Part shown: positions 8,603-17,568 of the stretch, piece by piece | How the letters are laid out: each line of letters opens with the position of its first letter | Position numbering within the stretch: position 1 is the first letter of the stretch | Assembly (NCBI RefSeq): GCF_900108185.1 | Contig: NZ_FNVA01000003.1 | Location: forward strand, 496,001-560,000 | Source of the DNA: Bryocella elongata | GTDB lineage: Bacteria > Acidobacteriota > Terriglobia > Terriglobales > Acidobacteriaceae | Direction of reading: 5' to 3' | Length of the DNA: 64,000 nt | Translations under genes and position numbers: made by a program | Notes under the pieces: generated by a model | Told to the model about the DNA's origin: nothing | Database searches by the model: none | The model's input: the letters and a program-made list of their open reading frames with translations, nothing else

Positions 8603-11600
8603 TCACCCAACCCACTTCCTTGCATTATCGAACATGCGCTGCCATGGGCTGTTGGTAAGCGAGCGTGTCCAGGAGTGGTTAAGGCCCAGCGCGATGCGCT
8701 CGGGGTGAGGCATGAGGACGAGTGCCCGTCCGTCAGCCGAGGTGAAGCCCGCTGCGGCGTTGGCGCTGCCGTTGGGGTTCAGCGGGTAGTGCTGCGTGGC
8801 GTTGCCGTAGGTGTCGATGTACCTGATCGCGATCGTCGCATCGGGTGCGGCTGCGGCATAGCCTTCGCCGTGCGAGACGACGATGGGTGCGCGGCCGCCG
8901 ACCATGCCCTCGAAGAAGAGCGAGTTGGTCGCGGTGATCTCCGCCATGCAGAGCCGCGCCTCGAAGCGTGCCGAGACGTTGCGCGTGAACAGCGGCCAGT
9001 GGCCAGCGCCGGGGATGATGGTACGCAATTGTGCCAAGCTCTGGCAGCCGTTGCACACTCCGAGGGAGAAGGTGTCCGGCCGCGCGAAGTAGGTGGCAAA
9101 CATCTCGGCGAGCTTGTCGTTGAAGAGGATCGTGCGCGCCCAGCCGGAGCCCGCACCCAGCACGTCGCCGTAGCTGAAGCCGCCACACGCTGCGAGGCCC
9201 TGGAAGCGTGCGAGGTCTTCGCGCCCGCTCAACAGGTCGCTCATGTGGACATCGACGGCCTCGAAGCCAGCGCGATCGAAGCTCGCACCCATCTCGACCT
9301 GGCCGTTCACGCCCTGCTCGCGCAGGATGGCGACGCGGGGTTTGGCGAGATTCAGGTAAGGCGCGGCGATGTTCTCGTTCGCATCGAAGGGGACATCGAC
9401 AAAGAGGCCGGGGCGAAGCTCGTCGTCGAGGAGCGCGAACTCTTCCGCAGCGGTGGCCGGGTTATCGCGCAGGCTTTGGATGTGGAAGCTGGTCGAGGCC
9501 CAGAGCTTGTGGAGTCCGATGCGCTCGGCGGTGTAGAGGAGATTGCCGCCCTGGAAGATGCTGACGGTGCTGTTGCAGTCGGTAACGCCAATGAGGCTGG
9601 CGCTGATGCCTGCCCCGATAAAGGTTTCCAGGACGGGCACGATGTGCTCGCGATCGATCTGGATGACGGCGCCTAGTTCCTCCGAGAAGAGAGCGCCGAG
9701 GGTGTCGCGTCCGATGTTGATCTCGAATCCGCATTGGCTGGCGAAGGCCATCTCCAACAGCGTGGCTAGCAGGCCACCGTCGCTGCGGTCGTGATACGCA
9801 AGCAGCACGCCCTCGTTGTTGAGGCGCTGGATGATTTCGAAGAAGGCCTTGAGCTTGGCGGGCTCCGGGGTGTCGGGAGTATCGCCGCTGGGGAGTCCGT
9901 AGGCTTGTGCGAGCGCACTGCCACCAAGCCGATTCTTGCCTTCGCCAAGATCGATGAGGAGCAGTGGAGAGCCATCGTCGAGCACCTGCGGCGTCAGGGT
10001 GCGACGCGTATCGCTCACCGGAGCGAAGCCCGAGACGATCAGCGAGAGCGGAGCGACCACGCTCTTCTTCTCGCTGTCTTCATTCCACGCCGTGCGCATG
10101 GACATCGAGTCCTTGCCGACGGGAATGGTCATCCCAAGCGCTGGGCAAAGCTCCATGCCCACGGCGTGGACGGCATCGTAGAGCGCTTCGTTCTGCCCGG
10201 GCTCGCTGGCTGCGGCCATCCAGTTGGCGGAGAGCTTGATGTCCGAAAGCTTGCCGATGGCTGTACCAGCGAGGTTGGTGATGACCTCACCGACAGCCAT
10301 GCGGGCGCTGGCGGCGGCGTTGGTGACAGCAAGTGGGGTGCGTTCGCCGATGGCCATCGCTTCGCCAGTGGTTGCGCCGAAGGCGGTCATCGTGACGGCG
10401 CAGTCGGCTACGGGAACCTGCCAGGGGCCGACCATCTGGTCCTGCACTGTGAGGCCGCCAACCGTGCGATCGCCGATGGTGATCAGGAAGCTCTTCGATG
10501 CGACCGACGGCATCTGCAGTACGCGGGCAATCGCGTCCTCGAGCTCGATGCCGGAGAGGTCGAGCGGAGCCGTCGTCGCGCTCGTGCGTGTGAAGCTGCG
10601 CTCCATCTTGGGCGGCTTGCCGAAGAGCGTCTGCAGCGGAAGATCAATGGGACAGGGTCCAGGGTCCAGGGCCAAGGGCCCAGAAAGCGAACCCGGAGTC
10701 GTGCTGCTGCTGGAATCGGTGAGTACGAGGCGCGGTTCGTCGGTTGCATAGCCCACCACGGCGAACGGGCAGCGCTCGCGCTCGCAGATCGCTTCGAACT
10801 CCGCGAGCTTTTCCGGCGCGACCGCGAGCACATAGCGCTCCTGCGACTCGTTCGACCACAGCTCCAGCGGGCTCAGGCCGGCCTCTCCACGCGGCACCTT
10901 GGCGAGATCGAAGGTCCCACCGAGGCGGCCATCACCGCCATCCTTCACCAGCTCCGGAAAGGCGTTCGAGAGACCGCCTGCGCCGACGTCGTGGATGAAG
11001 GCGATGGGGTTGGCCTCGCCCTGCTGCCAGCAGCGGTCGATGACCTCCTGCGCGCGGCGCTCCATCTCGGGGTTGTCGCGCTGCACGCTGGCGAAGTCGA
11101 GCTCGGTGTTGCTGCTGTTGCTGGAAGAAGCCGCGCCGCCGCCCAGGCCGATCAGCATCGCTGGGCCGCCCAGCGCGATCAGCGCGTAACCGGGCTTCAT
11201 CGCGCCCTTGTCCACGTGCTCGGCGCGAATGTTGCCCAGGCCGCCCGCGAGCATGATGGGCTTGTGATACCCGAAGACCGTACCGTTGTGCTCTGCCTCA
11301 TACGTGCGGAAGTAGCCGCAGAGGTTGGGTCGGCCGAACTCGTTGTTGAAGGCCGCAGCGCCGAGCGGGCCTTCGATCATGATGTCCAGCGGCGAAGCGA
11401 TGTGCGCGGGGCGCGAAGGCTTGCGCTCCCACGGCTGGGGCGCCTGCGGCAGGTTCAGGTTGGATACTGTGAAGCCTCCGAGGCCAGCCTTGGGCTTCGC
11501 GCCGCGGCCGGTTGCGCCTTCGTCGCGAATCTCGCCGCCGGAGCCCGTGGCCGCGCCGGGGAAGGGTGAGATCGCCGTCGGGTGATTGTGCGTCTCCACC

Positions 11601-12523
11601 TTGCACAGGATGTGGATGTCTTCCTCGTGCGCGCCATAGACGCGCGTCAAGGGATCGGGGAAGAACCGTCCACCGCGCGAGCCTACGATGACCGCGGCGT
11701 TGTCCTTGTAAGCGGAGAGCACGCCTTCGCTCGACTGCTCGTAGGTATTGCGAATCATGCCGAAGAGCGACTTCGGCTGCTTCGCTCCATTCACCGTCCA
11801 GTTCGCATTGAAGATCTTGTGCCGGCAGTGCTCGCTGTTGGCCTGCGCGAACATGTACAGCTCAACGTCGGTGGGGTTGCGCTGCAGGCGCTCGAACTCG
11901 GCGACCAGGTAGGCGATCTCATCCGCAGCGAGCGACAGACCCAGCGCGCGATCCGCCTCTTCGATAGCCGCTGCGCCTCGCGCCAGCACATCGATGTGCG
12001 TGAGCGGCTTCGGCTCGCGCGGCGTGAAGAGAGTACGCAGCGCAGCTTCTTCCGCGAAGACGCTCTCTGTCATGCGGTCATGCAGTGCGGGGGCCAGAGC
12101 GTTCAAGTCGCTGGCGCCAGCGATGGCAATCACGCGGCCGCGTTCGAAGCGCTGCACGGCGGTGAAGCCGGTGTTGTGCAGGATGTCCGTGGCCTTTGAA
12201 GACCACGGCGACTGCGTGCCCATGCGTGGGCCGATGTAGAGATGCTGTGCGGCGGCGATGTCTGCCAGAGCTGCCCCGCCGCCCGCTTCAAGCCCTTGCA
12301 GATCGAGCAGCTCATGCAGCCGAGACTCATTCAGTTGCGCACTCTCTGGCAGCTGCAACAGGTAGAGGTAGTGCGCGGCGACGGCCGTCACTGCGGGATC
12401 GATCTGCTGCAGCCGCGCCAGCAGCCGTGCGGCCTCAAACTCCGTCAGCGCGGAGGGGCCGGGCAGGATGCGGACGATCGTGGTCTGGGTGTCTTCCGGG
12501 GCGTGGGCGATCGCGGCAGGCAT
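8603..12523 (-). CDS. purL: FGAM synthase, large single-chain form
   Basis: Converts FGAR to FGAM with glutamine and ATP. The 1306-residue protein is the fused large type. It has an N-terminal PurS-like region, then SEHCRHKIFNANW and KVETHNHPTAISPFPGAATGSGGEIRDE of the synthetase core, and a repeated AIRS-like half. The C-terminal class I amidotransferase domain has the nucleophile in GVCNGCQS and the His/Glu pair in PHPERI. No separate purS or purQ is therefore needed. The ATG at 12523 begins the homologous sequence. An upstream in-frame extension (MRVCHPERSE) is the dispersed repeat, not protein. Confidence 0.96.
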   Translation of the reverse strand: MPAAIAHAPEDTQTTIVRILPGPSALTEFEAARLLARLQQIDPAVTAVAAHYLYLLQLPESAQLNESRLHELLDLQGLEAGGGAALADIAAAQHLYIGPRMGTQSPWSSKATDILHNTGFTAVQRFERGRVIAIAGASDLNALAPALHDRMTESVFAEEAALRTLFTPREPKPLTHIDVLARGAAAIEEADRALGLSLAADEIAYLVAEFERLQRNPTDVELYMFAQANSEHCRHKIFNANWTVNGAKQPKSLFGMIRNTYEQSSEGVLSAYKDNAAVIVGSRGGRFFPDPLTRVYGAHEEDIHILCKVETHNHPTAISPFPGAATGSGGEIRDEGATGRGAKPKAGLGGFTVSNLNLPQAPQPWERKPSRPAHIASPLDIMIEGPLGAAAFNNEFGRPNLCGYFRTYEAEHNGTVFGYHKPIMLAGGLGNIRAEHVDKGAMKPGYALIALGGPAMLIGLGGGAASSSNSSNTELDFASVQRDNPEMERRAQEVIDRCWQQGEANPIAFIHDVGAGGLSNAFPELVKDGGDGRLGGTFDLAKVPRGEAGLSPLELWSNESQERYVLAVAPEKLAEFEAICERERCPFAVVGYATDEPRLVLTDSSSSTTPGSLSGPLALDPGPCPIDLPLQTLFGKPPKMERSFTRTSATTAPLDLSGIELEDAIARVLQMPSVASKSFLITIGDRTVGGLTVQDQMVGPWQVPVADCAVTMTAFGATTGEAMAIGERTPLAVTNAAASARMAVGEVITNLAGTAIGKLSDIKLSANWMAAASEPGQNEALYDAVHAVGMELCPALGMTIPVGKDSMSMRTAWNEDSEKKSVVAPLSLIVSGFAPVSDTRRTLTPQVLDDGSPLLLIDLGEGKNRLGGSALAQAYGLPSGDTPDTPEPAKLKAFFEIIQRLNNEGVLLAYHDRSDGGLLATLLEMAFASQCGFEINIGRDTLGALFSEELGAVIQIDREHIVPVLETFIGAGISASLIGVTDCNSTVSIFQGGNLLYTAERIGLHKLWASTSFHIQSLRDNPATAAEEFALLDDELRPGLFVDVPFDANENIAAPYLNLAKPRVAILREQGVNGQVEMGASFDRAGFEAVDVHMSDLLSGREDLARFQGLAACGGFSYGDVLGAGSGWARTILFNDKLAEMFATYFARPDTFSLGVCNGCQSLAQLRTIIPGAGHWPLFTRNVSARFEARLCMAEITATNSLFFEGMVGGRAPIVVSHGEGYAAAAPDATIAIRYIDTYGNATQHYPLNPNGSANAAAGFTSADGRALVLMPHPERIALGLNHSWTRSLTNSPWQRMFDNARKWVG

Positions 12524-12582
12524 AGTCGGGCGGGTCCGTGGGGTTGGGCGGCGGGCCGCCATGCCGGTGTGAGCAGAAGCAT

Positions 12583-12607
12583 GTACTTCGCTTCGCTCAG
12601 GATGACA
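12583..12607. repeat. Fragment of the CTTCGCT...GGATGACA dispersed repeat
   Basis: GTACTTCGCTTCGCTCAGGA followed by TGACA resembles the right end of the 2561-2639 element. It sits in the 129-bp gap between purF and purL. No matching left end is visible, so this copy looks truncated. Confidence 0.55.
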
Positions 12608-12652
12608 AACTCTCAACAGCGTTCATGGCCCGCAGCGTGAATCCCGCCTGCG

Positions 12653-14167
12653 CTACACCTGCGCCGTGAGGTTCCGTTCGATCTGGTTCTGCACTTCGAT
12701 CGACTGCTTCGCCGTGTCGTTGCGTGCCTTCTCCAGCGTCGCAAGATACTCCTGGGTCACGTCGCCGGTGACGTACTGGCCGTCGAAGACCGACGTATCG
12801 AAGTACGTCAGAGCAGGACAAGCTTCGGTGATCGATTCCTTCAGGTCTTCGAGATCCTGGAAGATCAGCTGATCCGCGTCGATCTCCTTCGCCAGCTCCG
12901 CGACGGTCTTGCCGTTGGCTGCCAGCTCCGAACGCGCCGGCATGTCGATGCCATACACGTTGGGGAAGATGACCGGAGGCGCTGCCGAGCAGACGTAGAC
13001 ATGCTTCGCGCCCTGCTCGCGTACCATCGCGATGATCTCCTTGATGGTGTTGCCGCGAACGATCGAGTCATCCACCAGCAGCACGTTCTTGCCTTCAAAC
13101 ACCTGTGGGATCGGGTTCAGCTTGCGGCGGATGGAAGCCTTGCGCTGTGCCTGGCCCGGCATGATGAAGGTGCGGCCCACGTAGCGATTGCGCACCAGCG
13201 CATCACGATAGGGCTTGTTGAGCCGGGTCGCAATCTCCTGCGCGGCGATGCGCGAGGTTGAGGGAATGGGCACAACCACATCGATGGGAAGATCGGCCCA
13301 CTCGCGCTTGATCTTCGCGGCCAGCTTGGTGCCCATGTTCACGCGGCACTCGTACACACTCGCGCCGTCCAGAACGCTGTCGGGACGTGCAAGGTACACA
13401 TACTCGAAGAGGCACGGAGCTTTGTCGCGGGCCAGCAGGCTTACGTGCTGGTGCACTTCGCCGTCCAGCGCAACGAAGAGCGTTTCGCCGGGTGCGAGAT
13501 CGTGGTCGATCTTGAAGCCCGCCACCTGCAGCGCCACGCTCTCGCTGGCGACCATGTATTCCGTCTCGCCCTTGCTGTTCACGCGCGAACCGAAGATCAG
13601 CGGGCGAATGCCGTTGAGGTCGCGGAAGGCCACCATGCCCACGCCGGCCACCATCGCGATGACCGCGTAGCCGCCATGACATCGGCGATGCACCTCTTCG
13701 ACCGCGGCAAAGATGTCGTACTCGTTAGGGTGGACTGCACCCCTGCGAACCAGAGCGTGTGCAAAGACGTTCAGCATCACCTCGCTGTCGGAGGTGGTGT
13801 TGAGGTGGCGCATGTCGGTGACGAAGAGATCTTCGACGATGTCGCTGACGTTGGTCAGGTTGCCGTTGTGGGCGAAGACGATGCCGTAGGGCGAGTTCAC
13901 GTAGAAGGGCTGAGCCTCGGCCACCGACGCGCAGCCTGCCGTCGGATAGCGCACGTGGCCAATGCCGAAGGTCCCCAGCAGCCGGGCCATGTTACCCGCG
14001 TTGAAGACGTCCGTGAGAAGGCCGTTCCCCTTGTGGAGGTAGAACTTGTCCTCGAAGAAGGTGGCGATGCCCGCTGCGTCCTGTCCGCGATGTTGCAGCA
14101 TGGACAACGACTCGTACAGCGTGTGACTTACCGGACTATTCCCGATGATTCCGACGATTCCGCACAT
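12653..14167 (-). CDS. purF: Amidophosphoribosyltransferase
   Basis: First committed step of purine synthesis: PRPP plus glutamine gives phosphoribosylamine. The 504-residue protein starts MCGIVGIIG, so Cys2 becomes the N-terminal nucleophile after Met removal and there is no propeptide (E. coli type). The glutaminase domain contains MLQHRGQDAAGI and FGIGHVRYPTAG. The phosphoribosyltransferase domain has the PRPP loop VLLVDDSIVRGNTIKEI near residue 365. A GAGGAA lies just upstream of the ATG. It is the first purine gene in transcription order and the likely control point. The 269-bp upstream gap holds a 13-bp palindrome. Confidence 0.97.
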   Translation of the reverse strand: MCGIVGIIGNSPVSHTLYESLSMLQHRGQDAAGIATFFEDKFYLHKGNGLLTDVFNAGNMARLLGTFGIGHVRYPTAGCASVAEAQPFYVNSPYGIVFAHNGNLTNVSDIVEDLFVTDMRHLNTTSDSEVMLNVFAHALVRRGAVHPNEYDIFAAVEEVHRRCHGGYAVIAMVAGVGMVAFRDLNGIRPLIFGSRVNSKGETEYMVASESVALQVAGFKIDHDLAPGETLFVALDGEVHQHVSLLARDKAPCLFEYVYLARPDSVLDGASVYECRVNMGTKLAAKIKREWADLPIDVVVPIPSTSRIAAQEIATRLNKPYRDALVRNRYVGRTFIMPGQAQRKASIRRKLNPIPQVFEGKNVLLVDDSIVRGNTIKEIIAMVREQGAKHVYVCSAAPPVIFPNVYGIDMPARSELAANGKTVAELAKEIDADQLIFQDLEDLKESITEACPALTYFDTSVFDGQYVTGDVTQEYLATLEKARNDTAKQSIEVQNQIERNLTAQV

Positions 14168-14186
14168 AGTTCCTCAACAGGGTTGG

Positions 14187-14199
14187 GCGCGTAACGCGC
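14187..14199. promoter_or_regulatory. 13-bp palindrome in the purF leader
   Basis: GCGCGT-A-ACGCGC is a perfect palindrome 20 to 32 bases upstream of the purF ATG. The position would suit a repressor site or a small mRNA hairpin that masks the ribosome-binding region. No known purine regulator site matches it. The rest of the 269-bp gap up to 14436 shows nothing else I can name. Confidence 0.35.
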
Positions 14200-14436
14200 A
14201 CTCGAAATTGCACCGCTGGATTGGATTGCTGGGGTGCGGGAGAAGGTTCATGCCCGTGTCTAAGGATAACAGGGCGTGAACGGCCGTCCTCCCGGTCGAG
14301 CAACGGAAGCGCACCACCGCGCCGGGACTATCGGGTCTCCAGGAGCCGGATCTATAGCGCTGGGCCTGTCTTGGCTGCGAAGCATCGCTCGGCTGAGCCT
14401 GCTTTACGGCTCATGGCGGGCAATGGAATGAGTATG

Positions 14437-15777
14437 TTAGACCGCTGCGAAGCCCGCCCGACGAAGCGCAACTCCCACCTCGGGATTCTTCGCGAACGTC
14501 TCCCACACAAACGCCGACCGCAGGTTTTCGGCCATCAGAAGGCTGATTCCCTGGTCGATCCCGAGCACATCTGTGTCGTACCACCCCGCCTGCGGATGGA
14601 ACGCATCGCAGAAGCCATAGCGTCCCCACGCCTTCGCACCGTGTTCGTCCTTCAAGGCGCGCAGCACATGCAGGCAGTCGCCGGGGACGAACGGCAGCGA
14701 GCCTGCCGCCGCGTTCGGCACGACCGAGCCGTCGATCGGTCCAAAGCCCTTTGCAATATCCGCGGGCGTTGGGTCCGGCTTCTGCGATCCCGGACCGCCC
14801 CACGCGGAGTAGCCACCCTCATAGTCCGAGGCGCTGATGCCCCAGTAGTCGTCGGTGTACGGCTTGCCCAAGCCGAGGCAGAACGCCTTGTGCGCCTTCG
14901 TCGCGATCACGGAGTTGTCGAAGTAGTTGGTGAAGGCGTCGCGCTTGCCCCGGAAGTCGAAGTACGCGTGGCTGTACTGGTGCACGAAGATGGGGTCGTT
15001 CGAGCTGATGTAGTCGAAGCCGTCGAAGTGCATGCGCGGGCGCGTCCAGGCGCTCCACGTCGCAGGATCGACGGGATGCGTGGGCGATCCCAGCGCGAGC
15101 AGGTTGATCATCATCAGCTCGCAATAATGCGCCCAGCGGGCGTCCAGGAATCCGGCTGGCTTCCCCTTCTCCGCGGGCTTCCAACCCATGGAGAACGTGT
15201 CGCCGCCGTTGAGCATCCACGGCCAGTCCACACGGTTGTAGATCTTCGTCGCCAGGTCGACGATCTCGGTGTCCTTGTGGAAGTGTGCGCGAGCCGTCAG
15301 CACGCCGCAGAGCAGCAGCGCGGTGTCGATGGAGCTCAGCTCCACATCGCTCCAGCGCGCGCCCGTGCCGATGTCGTTGAAGTGGTAGTAGAAGCCATGC
15401 TCGTGCGGCAGCTCGTTGGCGTGGAAGCGCAGCGTGCGGCGGACCTGTTCGAGGATCTTTGCGTGCGGAAGATACCCGCGCGCGTCCGCGATCGAGAGCG
15501 CGCTCAGGCCGAAGCCTGTCGCCGCGATGGAGGTCATGCGCCGCTTGTCGAGCTTGCCGTCGGTGGCCCACAACGCGCGATCCAGCACCTGCCCGTTGGT
15601 TGGGCTGCACTGCTCCACGAAGAAGAGCGATCCACTGCGCTCGAGGTCATCGAGAAAGGCCTCGTCCTGCGGGGAAAGTCGTGCCTGGCTATGCGTGTGC
15701 GGGCGCAGGGCCTGAGAAGGCAAGGCAGCGCCCACTCCGGCGGCGGCTATCAATTGAAGTGCTTGACGGCGGTGCAT
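14437..15777 (-). CDS. Glycoamylase-like / GH144-type secreted glucanase
   Basis: A 446-residue protein of the PF10091 glycoamylase family, which includes GH144 endo-beta-1,2-glucanases. It opens with MHRRQALQLIAAAGVGAALP, a twin-Arg plus hydrophobic signal, so Tat export is likely. The (alpha/alpha) barrel region shows SLFFVEQCSPTNGQVLDRA, RMTSIAATGFGLSAL, YYHFNDIGTGARW, SSIDTALLLCG, and FVHQYSHAYFDFRG. Acidic residues typical of these enzymes are present, but I cannot assign the pair. It is the last gene of the receptor-GH39-GH39 series on this strand. Substrate (beta-1,2-glucan or another beta-glucan) is inference. Confidence 0.8.
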   Translation of the reverse strand: MHRRQALQLIAAAGVGAALPSQALRPHTHSQARLSPQDEAFLDDLERSGSLFFVEQCSPTNGQVLDRALWATDGKLDKRRMTSIAATGFGLSALSIADARGYLPHAKILEQVRRTLRFHANELPHEHGFYYHFNDIGTGARWSDVELSSIDTALLLCGVLTARAHFHKDTEIVDLATKIYNRVDWPWMLNGGDTFSMGWKPAEKGKPAGFLDARWAHYCELMMINLLALGSPTHPVDPATWSAWTRPRMHFDGFDYISSNDPIFVHQYSHAYFDFRGKRDAFTNYFDNSVIATKAHKAFCLGLGKPYTDDYWGISASDYEGGYSAWGGPGSQKPDPTPADIAKGFGPIDGSVVPNAAAGSLPFVPGDCLHVLRALKDEHGAKAWGRYGFCDAFHPQAGWYDTDVLGIDQGISLLMAENLRSAFVWETFAKNPEVGVALRRAGFAAV

Positions 15778-15806
15778 CGTCCGATCGTTCCTCGTTCTGT
15801 CGCTTG

Positions 15807-15836
15807 GAAAGGGATGAGCCGCAGCCCATCCCTTTC
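15807..15836 (-). terminator. 10-bp stem hairpin between the GH39 and GH144-like genes
   Basis: The arms GAAAGGGATG (15807-15816) and CATCCCTTTC (15827-15836) pair perfectly. No U-tract follows on the minus strand, so it may attenuate or protect mRNA ends rather than terminate alone. Confidence 0.5.
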
Positions 15837-15875
15837 GGTGATTCGATACAGAGTTTCCCCTGCCAGAGAAGAGTT

Positions 15876-17453
15876 TTACTTGCTCACCAGCACCACGGCC
15901 ATCCCATGCGCCGGGACGCTCAGGTGCAGCTCGCCGTTCTTCAGCTTCATGTGCTCGGCCGGAGCCATCGCCCCGGCCTTGCGCAGCTCAGCGATCTGCT
16001 CGCGCGAAGGCCACGCCGGGCGTCCCATCGCATCGTAGGCCTTCAACACGTTGCCGTGATCGGGATCGACGCGCAACACCTCGACGTTCGTCCCTGCATG
16101 CTCCAGCTTCAGCGTGAACTCTTTGGCCGGACCGGCGGGCTTGGCGTCAGGACCGTTCTCGGGCGTGTAGTTCGCGCCTTCTCCCGTCGGAGGAGCATAG
16201 TTCCACAGCGCGATGGCGAGGCCGTTGCTGGTCTTGGTTGCGAGCGCGGAGTCCGAGTCGACTGCAATCCGCTGGTCGCCCAGCTTGTGCAGCGCGACAT
16301 AGGTGTTGAAGATCGCCTTGGGAATCTCGCGCTCAGCCATCAATCCAAAGCCGCCGTAGAACGGTGTGCGCACCACGCCCTGCTCTTCGAAGACGTCGGA
16401 GAAGTCCCACATGGCCATGTTGGAGATCAGGCCGTCGCACTGGCGGATGGTGTTGGGGAGCCACGCCGCCATGTAGGGCGAGTCGGTGATGTTGGGCTCG
16501 TTCGCGTAGCTGGCGTTGTACTCGGAGAAGATGAGCGGCAGCTTCGGGAAGGCCGACGCAGCGATTTCGTCATGCACCTTCTTCACGGAGCGATAGACCA
16601 TCTGGTCGCGGGGAATGTTCTCGGTTGTGCCGAAGACATCCTTGGCGCTGTCGTTGCCGTAGACGTGTGTGGATACGAAGTCTACAGGTGCGCCGCTCTC
16701 CTTGATGTGCTCGAGGAACGGCGTGACCCAGGCGGCCTGCGCGGTGGCAGGGCCACCCACCTGGATGCGCGGCGAGACGCTCTTCAGCGCGCGTGCGGTG
16801 TGGTCGTAGAGCTCAAAGTACGTCGGCTGCTTGGGCGCGCCCATCCAGAAGTCGAGGTTGGGTTCGTTCCACACCTCGAACTTCCAGGTGCTCACCTCGT
16901 CGATGCCGTAGCGCTCGACCAGGTGCTTCGCGAAGGCCTGGATCATCGCGTCCCACTTGGCGTAGTCGGCGGGCGGAGCGACGTTGGGCCTGTACCAGAA
17001 GGCCTGGATCTGCTTGGGGTCCGAGGTCATCTTCGCCGGCATGAAGCTCATCTCGACGTACGGCCGCACACCGTTGGCGAGCAGGCCGTCGTAGATCTGA
17101 TCGACGTAGGAGAAGTTGTAGATGGAGTTCTTGCCGACGGCCTCGCCCTCCTGGCCCAGCGTCTGGGCGAAGTTGATCACACGGCGATCAGGATCGTAGA
17201 GACCGACCTCATCGTTGAAGATGCCGTGGAAGCGCACCGACTGAAAGCCCGTGGCCGCGTGCACGGCGCGCAGGTCGTCGCGATACTCCTCGCGCAGCGA
17301 GAGCACGGCACGGCCCGAACCGAAGGTCTGCTCCCAGAAGTGAGGGAAAGGCTTCGCGGGCGCATTGGCATCGATGGTAAGCGTCTGCTGCGCGACAAGC
17401 GGAGCCGCGAAAGCGGCGAGGATTGCGAGGCTGGCAAATGAGAAGCGATTCAT
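15876..17453 (-). CDS. GH39-like secreted glycosidase, copy 1
   Basis: A 525-residue protein with signal peptide MNRFSFASLAILAAFAAPLVAQ. The catalytic barrel shows VRFHGIFNDEVGLY, NFSYVDQIYDGLL, and FEVWNEPNLDFW near residue 200. The Glu in NEPN is the expected acid/base of clan GH-A. LIFSEYNASY, about 110 residues later, supplies the expected nucleophile Glu. Later AVWNYAPP-type and beta-sandwich sequence follows. This pattern is GH39 (beta-xylosidase and related). It is a paralogue of the next upstream gene; the two share many motif segments. The ATG at 17453 starts the signal peptide. Confidence 0.87.
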   Translation of the reverse strand: MNRFSFASLAILAAFAAPLVAQQTLTIDANAPAKPFPHFWEQTFGSGRAVLSLREEYRDDLRAVHAATGFQSVRFHGIFNDEVGLYDPDRRVINFAQTLGQEGEAVGKNSIYNFSYVDQIYDGLLANGVRPYVEMSFMPAKMTSDPKQIQAFWYRPNVAPPADYAKWDAMIQAFAKHLVERYGIDEVSTWKFEVWNEPNLDFWMGAPKQPTYFELYDHTARALKSVSPRIQVGGPATAQAAWVTPFLEHIKESGAPVDFVSTHVYGNDSAKDVFGTTENIPRDQMVYRSVKKVHDEIAASAFPKLPLIFSEYNASYANEPNITDSPYMAAWLPNTIRQCDGLISNMAMWDFSDVFEEQGVVRTPFYGGFGLMAEREIPKAIFNTYVALHKLGDQRIAVDSDSALATKTSNGLAIALWNYAPPTGEGANYTPENGPDAKPAGPAKEFTLKLEHAGTNVEVLRVDPDHGNVLKAYDAMGRPAWPSREQIAELRKAGAMAPAEHMKLKNGELHLSVPAHGMAVVLVSK

Positions 17454-17518
17454 TGGTCTTGGTGTCCTTGGTCTGTAGCCATTGTGAAGCGTGTGCCGTT
17501 GCGCATCGGTCTTGAAGT

Positions 17519-17538
17519 GGACGGGCACCAACCCGTCC
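17519..17538 (-). other. Hairpin between the two GH39-like genes
   Basis: GGACGGG (17519-17525) and CCCGTCC (17532-17538) pair with a 6-nt loop inside the 115-bp gap. There is no U-tract. It is probably an mRNA processing or stability element. Confidence 0.45.
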
Positions 17539-17568
17539 GGCAGTTGTCGAAGCGTCTCAGGGGCCGGG

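Noticed and set aside
9791..11569. Long frame opposite purL
   Set aside because: It is a high-GC shadow of purL with Arg/Gly-rich, family-less sequence.
12524..12616. N-terminal extension of PurL beginning MRVCHPERSE
   Set aside because: This is the dispersed repeat read as protein, and conserved PurL sequence starts downstream.
14168..14436. Guanine/adenine riboswitch before purF
   Set aside because: None of the conserved purine-riboswitch core is present.
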